Shown here: in pieces, positions 40,134 through 42,510 of the stretch
How positions within the stretch are numbered: position 1 is the first letter of the stretch
How the letters are laid out: each line of letters opens with the position of its first letter
Assembly: GCA_041685915.1 (NCBI GenBank)
Contig: JAWLEV010000012.1
Location: 1 to 42,510, forward strand
From: JAWLEV01 sp041685915
Lineage (GTDB): Bacteria > Chloroflexota > Anaerolineae > UBA1429
Reading direction: 5' to 3'
Length of the DNA stretch: 42,510 nt
The notes under the pieces: generated by a model
What the model was told of the DNA's origin: nothing
The model's input: the letters and a program-made list of their open reading frames with translations, nothing else
Databases searched by the model: none
Translations under genes and position numbers: made by a program

Positions 40134-41612
40134 TCATTCGCCGGGGGCACCAGCCGGTGCAGAAGCCCGCTGGCGCTGTCCTGCGCTCAAACGGTACAAA
40201 AACGCTGCCATCACGACAACCCCCACAACGAGATAGATCGAAAGCCGCCAGATCGCTGCGCCATCCACCCACGCACCATAAAGTAAACCGGCCAGCGTAG
40301 TGAACACCGTCACCCACCCTACATACACCCACGTCTTCTTTTTCCCAATCACGCTGGAGGTGATGAGGATACTCTGCAGGCTGAGTTCGGGATCGGCCAT
40401 AAGATAGGCCAAGAGGGGTCCCCGATGCATGCCCAGACTTAAGAACATCCTGGCGATGGGTACCTCGACCAGGGTGGGGAAATACATAAAGACGCCAAAG
40501 AGAACACCGGCCAGGTTTGCCAGAACGGTATTGCGACCGGCCAGGGCCATGATCCACGCGGGCTTTATGAGGCCCCGTACGACACCGACGGCGAACACCC
40601 CCACCAAGAGCAGTGGGAATATCTGCTTCACAAAGCGCCACGTCTCCCAGAGAAACTCTTGCACCTCATACGCACCCAAGTACTTGCGCGCCACGATCCA
40701 CAACCCGATCAAGGCTGCAAAGACACCAAACGCCTTCCCCGTGATCAACACGACCAGCCCATCGGGCTGGGGAACCATGCCCACAGCAGCCACGACGAGG
40801 GTCAAAGCGATGAGGCCCAGTGCCACCCACGTCCAGCGATTGTATCCCTCATCAACCCCACCAAAACCGAACCAGGCGCTGATGCCGATGAGAGACAATA
40901 ACCCTATGAGGATGGTTCCCTGAACAGTGACTCCCTCTTCACCCATACTGGGGTCATGCGGCACCAGGACGTCCAGCCATTCCTGGAATTGGTCCATTCC
41001 GCGAACGGGCAGGACGAAACGCCCATAGCTGCGTGTGAGTACCCCTATACTCAAGGTGCCCGCCAGGAGCAGGCCCAACAACAGAAGAAAAAAGATCACT
41101 TTGCCCCGCTCCAACGTAGCGTGCGCCGCGAAAGCATCTGCCCCGTCCTGAGCGCGCTCCGCATCATCCCCACGAAAGATAAGGGCCATGATGAGACCGA
41201 TGCCGATGCCAAAGATGATGGACAGCACAACGCGCGCCAGGGCTATGTCCAGACCGAGGGCCACACCCGTATAGGTCAAGGCCAGGATGTTGATGGCGGG
41301 CCCCACAAAGAGAAAGGTTATGGCGGGCCCCAACCCCGCCCCTCTTTTGTAAATGCCGGCAAAGAGGGGCATGATGGTACACGAACAGACGGCCAGGACG
41401 AATCCCCCCAGAGCGGCGGCGGGATAGGAGATATATTTGGGGGCATTTCGCCCCAGGTAACGCGTAACCACCGTTTGAGGAATCAGGGCCGCCAATGCCC
41501 CGGCCATAAAGAAGGCCGGTAAAAGACAGAGCAGAACATGGGCGGCAAGATAGGCGGCTAGATTCCCCAAACCCCCCTGCATTAACCCACCGATATAGGA
41601 TAGTATCTCCAC
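40134..41612 (-). CDS. ArsP-like permease (PF03773/DUF318 family)
   Basis: 492 aa, about 10-12 membrane segments. The family motif CSCTIMPLFAGIYKRGAGLG, followed by FLFVGPAINILAL, is plain; the paired cysteines are those linked to organoarsenical export in ArsP. The second half repeats a similar pattern (FPTLVEVPIARMFLSLGMHRGP). I chose the GTG at 41612 with GGGAGG nine bases upstream; the TTG at 41621 abuts the site. Controlled by the upstream ArsR gene, with a palindromic operator 35 bp before the start. The substrate (metalloid, metal complex or other) is not proven. Confidence 0.88.
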   Translation of the reverse strand: MEILSYIGGLMQGGLGNLAAYLAAHVLLCLLPAFFMAGALAALIPQTVVTRYLGRNAPKYISYPAAALGGFVLAVCSCTIMPLFAGIYKRGAGLGPAITFLFVGPAINILALTYTGVALGLDIALARVVLSIIFGIGIGLIMALIFRGDDAERAQDGADAFAAHATLERGKVIFFLLLLGLLLAGTLSIGVLTRSYGRFVLPVRGMDQFQEWLDVLVPHDPSMGEEGVTVQGTILIGLLSLIGISAWFGFGGVDEGYNRWTWVALGLIALTLVVAAVGMVPQPDGLVVLITGKAFGVFAALIGLWIVARKYLGAYEVQEFLWETWRFVKQIFPLLLVGVFAVGVVRGLIKPAWIMALAGRNTVLANLAGVLFGVFMYFPTLVEVPIARMFLSLGMHRGPLLAYLMADPELSLQSILITSSVIGKKKTWVYVGWVTVFTTLAGLLYGAWVDGAAIWRLSIYLVVGVVVMAAFLYRLSAGQRQRASAPAGAPGE

Positions 41613-41646
41613 ACTACTCAACCTCCCGATATATAAAGAAACCTAG

Positions 41647-41666
41647 ATATTCGAGAAAACGAATAT
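41647..41666. promoter_or_regulatory. ArsR-type operator before the permease gene
   Basis: Perfect palindrome ATATTCG-N6-CGAATAT, 35 bp upstream of the permease start. The same pattern recurs at the arsR promoter (42090-42109). Confidence 0.7.
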
Positions 41667-41701
41667 ATCCCATCAAAAAAAGAGAGGGTAGAGAACACCG
41701 A

Positions 41702-42070
41702 TTACGCACCACCCGCCCGTGCTCTCTCACATTTGGGGCAAGGACAACCCTCCACAGGGCATCCCGGCACCGGTGCAAACTCCACATCCTCGCTCTTAGC
41801 CTCTAGAAGAAGCCGGGTGCTGTACACCACCTCATACACCCGCTCGTCGGCGAGGCGATAATACACCATGACCCCCTCCCGGCGGTCGCGTACCAGGCCC
41901 GCTTCCCTCAATACGGTCAACTGCTGTGACACATAGGGCTGACGTTGCCCCAAGATGGTCGTCAGATGGCAGACACAGGCCTCTCCCTCGGCGAGGATCT
42001 CCACGATGCGCAGGCGCACGGGATGGGCGATCGCCTTGATCGCCTCCGCCTGCTTCTCATAGGCTTCCAA
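41702..42070 (-). CDS. ArsR-family metalloid/metal-responsive repressor
   Basis: 122 aa winged-helix repressor. The start of the DNA-binding domain reads AIKAIAHPVRLRIVEIL, and the metal-site helix carries C32-V-C34 (EACVCHL), the ArsR alpha-3 signature. The recognition region is QPYVSQQLTVLREAGLV. A cysteine-rich tail, C104, C109, C111 and C114 (CPVEGCPCPKC), is extra and may form a further metal site. I chose the TTG at 42070 with GGGTGGGGGG just upstream, because the promoter -10 lies at 42108-42113 and rules out longer starts. It is followed by the permease, thioredoxin and small-protein genes. Confidence 0.9.
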   Translation of the reverse strand: MEAYEKQAEAIKAIAHPVRLRIVEILAEGEACVCHLTTILGQRQPYVSQQLTVLREAGLVRDRREGVMVYYRLADERVYEVVYSTRLLLEAKSEDVEFAPVPGCPVEGCPCPKCERARAGGA

Positions 42071-42089
42071 CGTATCCCCCCACCCTCTT

Positions 42090-42109
42090 ACATTCAAACC
42101 TACGAATAT
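42090..42109. promoter_or_regulatory. ArsR-type operator at the arsR promoter
   Basis: ACATTCA-N6-CGAATAT, matching the permease operator at 12 of 14 arm positions with the same spacing. It overlaps the arsR -10 by two bases, so bound repressor would block the promoter. Confidence 0.6.
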
Positions 42110-42135
42110 TATAGTCGGGAGCCTGCATCTGTCAA
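42108..42135 (-). promoter_or_regulatory. Promoter of arsR
   Basis: Minus strand TTGACA (42135-42130), 16-bp spacer, TATAAT (42113-42108), 38 bp before the chosen TTG start. Confidence 0.85.
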
Positions 42136-42186
42136 ATCGCTCCATGAGCATTGGTCCTTTGTATTCTACCATCTACAATCTAACCA

Positions 42187-42215
42187 TTGACATTGCACAA
42201 GTATCAATATACAAT
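42187..42215 (+). promoter_or_regulatory. Promoter of the 7TM histidine kinase gene
   Basis: TTGACA (42187-42192), 17-bp spacer, TACAAT (42210-42215). Divergent from the arsR promoter, with the two -35 elements about 50 bp apart. Confidence 0.8.
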
Positions 42216-42310
42216 GGCGCCGATTGAAAACTCTTATTCATAGACAATCCGGCACTCTGGGTTTGCGCACTGGAGGGGCCGAGGGCCTGCGAGTGGCCAG
42301 GAGGTGGGTG

Positions 42311-42510
42311 TTGAGGCTCCAGGACTATGCGTATACGCCCAGAATCTGGCCGTCCCTGTTCACGGTCTTGCTGTGGATCGGGATGTCTGTGTACGGCTGG
42401 CGTCGCCGCACCGTGCCCGGCGCGCTGCCCTTTGCCATCGGCGTCCTTTTCGCCGCCGCGTGGGGCATTGGCGCCATCATGGAGTACGCGGCCGTCGATG
42501 TGGACACGAA
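42311..42510 (+). CDS. 7TM-domain sensor protein, probably histidine kinase (5' part only)
   Basis: Open to the window edge, 66 codons visible. TTG start at 42311 with AGGAGG six bases upstream; the sequence opens RLQDYAYTPRIWPSLFTVLL and shows two hydrophobic helices separated by YGWRRRTVPGALPFAIG. This pattern matches the N-terminal 7TM region of histidine kinases (HisKA_7TM, PF16927), common in Chloroflexota and other bacteria. The kinase domains would lie outside the window, so the kinase call is inference. It is divergent from arsR, but no shared operator lies in its promoter. Confidence 0.75.
   Translation, partial: MRLQDYAYTPRIWPSLFTVLLWIGMSVYGWRRRTVPGALPFAIGVLFAAAWGIGAIMEYAAVDVDT

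Noticed and set aside
41708..42172. Longer ArsR reading starting at 42172
   Set aside because: The promoter -10 lies at 42108-42113, so an ATG at 42172 would be upstream of the transcript; the TTG at 42070 has the ribosome binding site.

Overview
The window reads as a chromosomal segment of a bacterium, most likely a member of the Chloroflexota. This is an inference from gene content: a split 'archaeal-type' glutamate synthase, a DUF4349 lipoprotein, a substrate-binding/VWA protein cassette, a CarD regulator facing a primary-type sigma factor, and a 7TM sensor kinase. No phylogenetic calculation was possible. Coding density is high, many starts are GTG or TTG behind strong purine-rich ribosome binding sites, and sigma70-type promoters (TTGACA-17-TATAAT or close) are easy to read. 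No tRNA, rRNA, CRISPR array, phage gene or insertion sequence was seen.

Left part (1-14.3 kb, minus strand): a nitrogen and glutamine block. nadE, carA and carB form one run. Then comes a consensus promoter with a leader that carries an intrinsic terminator, followed by a five-gene split glutamate synthase operon (ferredoxin-FMN synthase, polyferredoxin, FAD reductase, class II amidotransferase, GXGXG domain). After a palindromic terminator come glutamine synthetase, a KaiC-like ATPase and an ammonium transporter cut by the window edge. Together they take up ammonium, fix it by GS/GOGAT, and spend glutamine or ammonia on carbamoyl phosphate and NAD.

Middle (14.4-27.7 kb): a DUF4349 lipoprotein and a YfcE-like phosphoesterase (minus), a PfkB sugar kinase (plus), fmt-lipB (minus), and recJ. 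recJ is followed by four plus-strand genes for envelope proteins: a membrane-tethered solute-binding protein, a solute-binding plus VWA protein, a two-helix membrane coiled-coil protein, and a LivJ-type lipoprotein, with no permease or ATPase. This cassette is the best candidate here for an undescribed system. A Nudix CoA-type pyrophosphatase and a zinc alcohol dehydrogenase follow on the minus strand.

CoA block (28.0-34.3 kb, plus): ecfA1-ecfA2-ecfT-ecfS, then coaX, coaBC and a P1-family peptidase, tightly packed or overlapping. This suggests vitamin (probably pantothenate) uptake coupled to CoA synthesis.

Right part (34.5-42.5 kb): a monocluster ferredoxin; a primary-type sigma factor behind a leader with a 14-codon ORF and an intrinsic terminator; convergent carD; a ribosomal trio rpsU-rpsC-rplP in which rpsC and rplP stand apart from the usual S10 operon; then an ArsR-regulated operon (permease, CPRC thioredoxin, unknown small protein) with the same palindromic operator at two places; and the start of a 7TM histidine kinase gene leaving the window.
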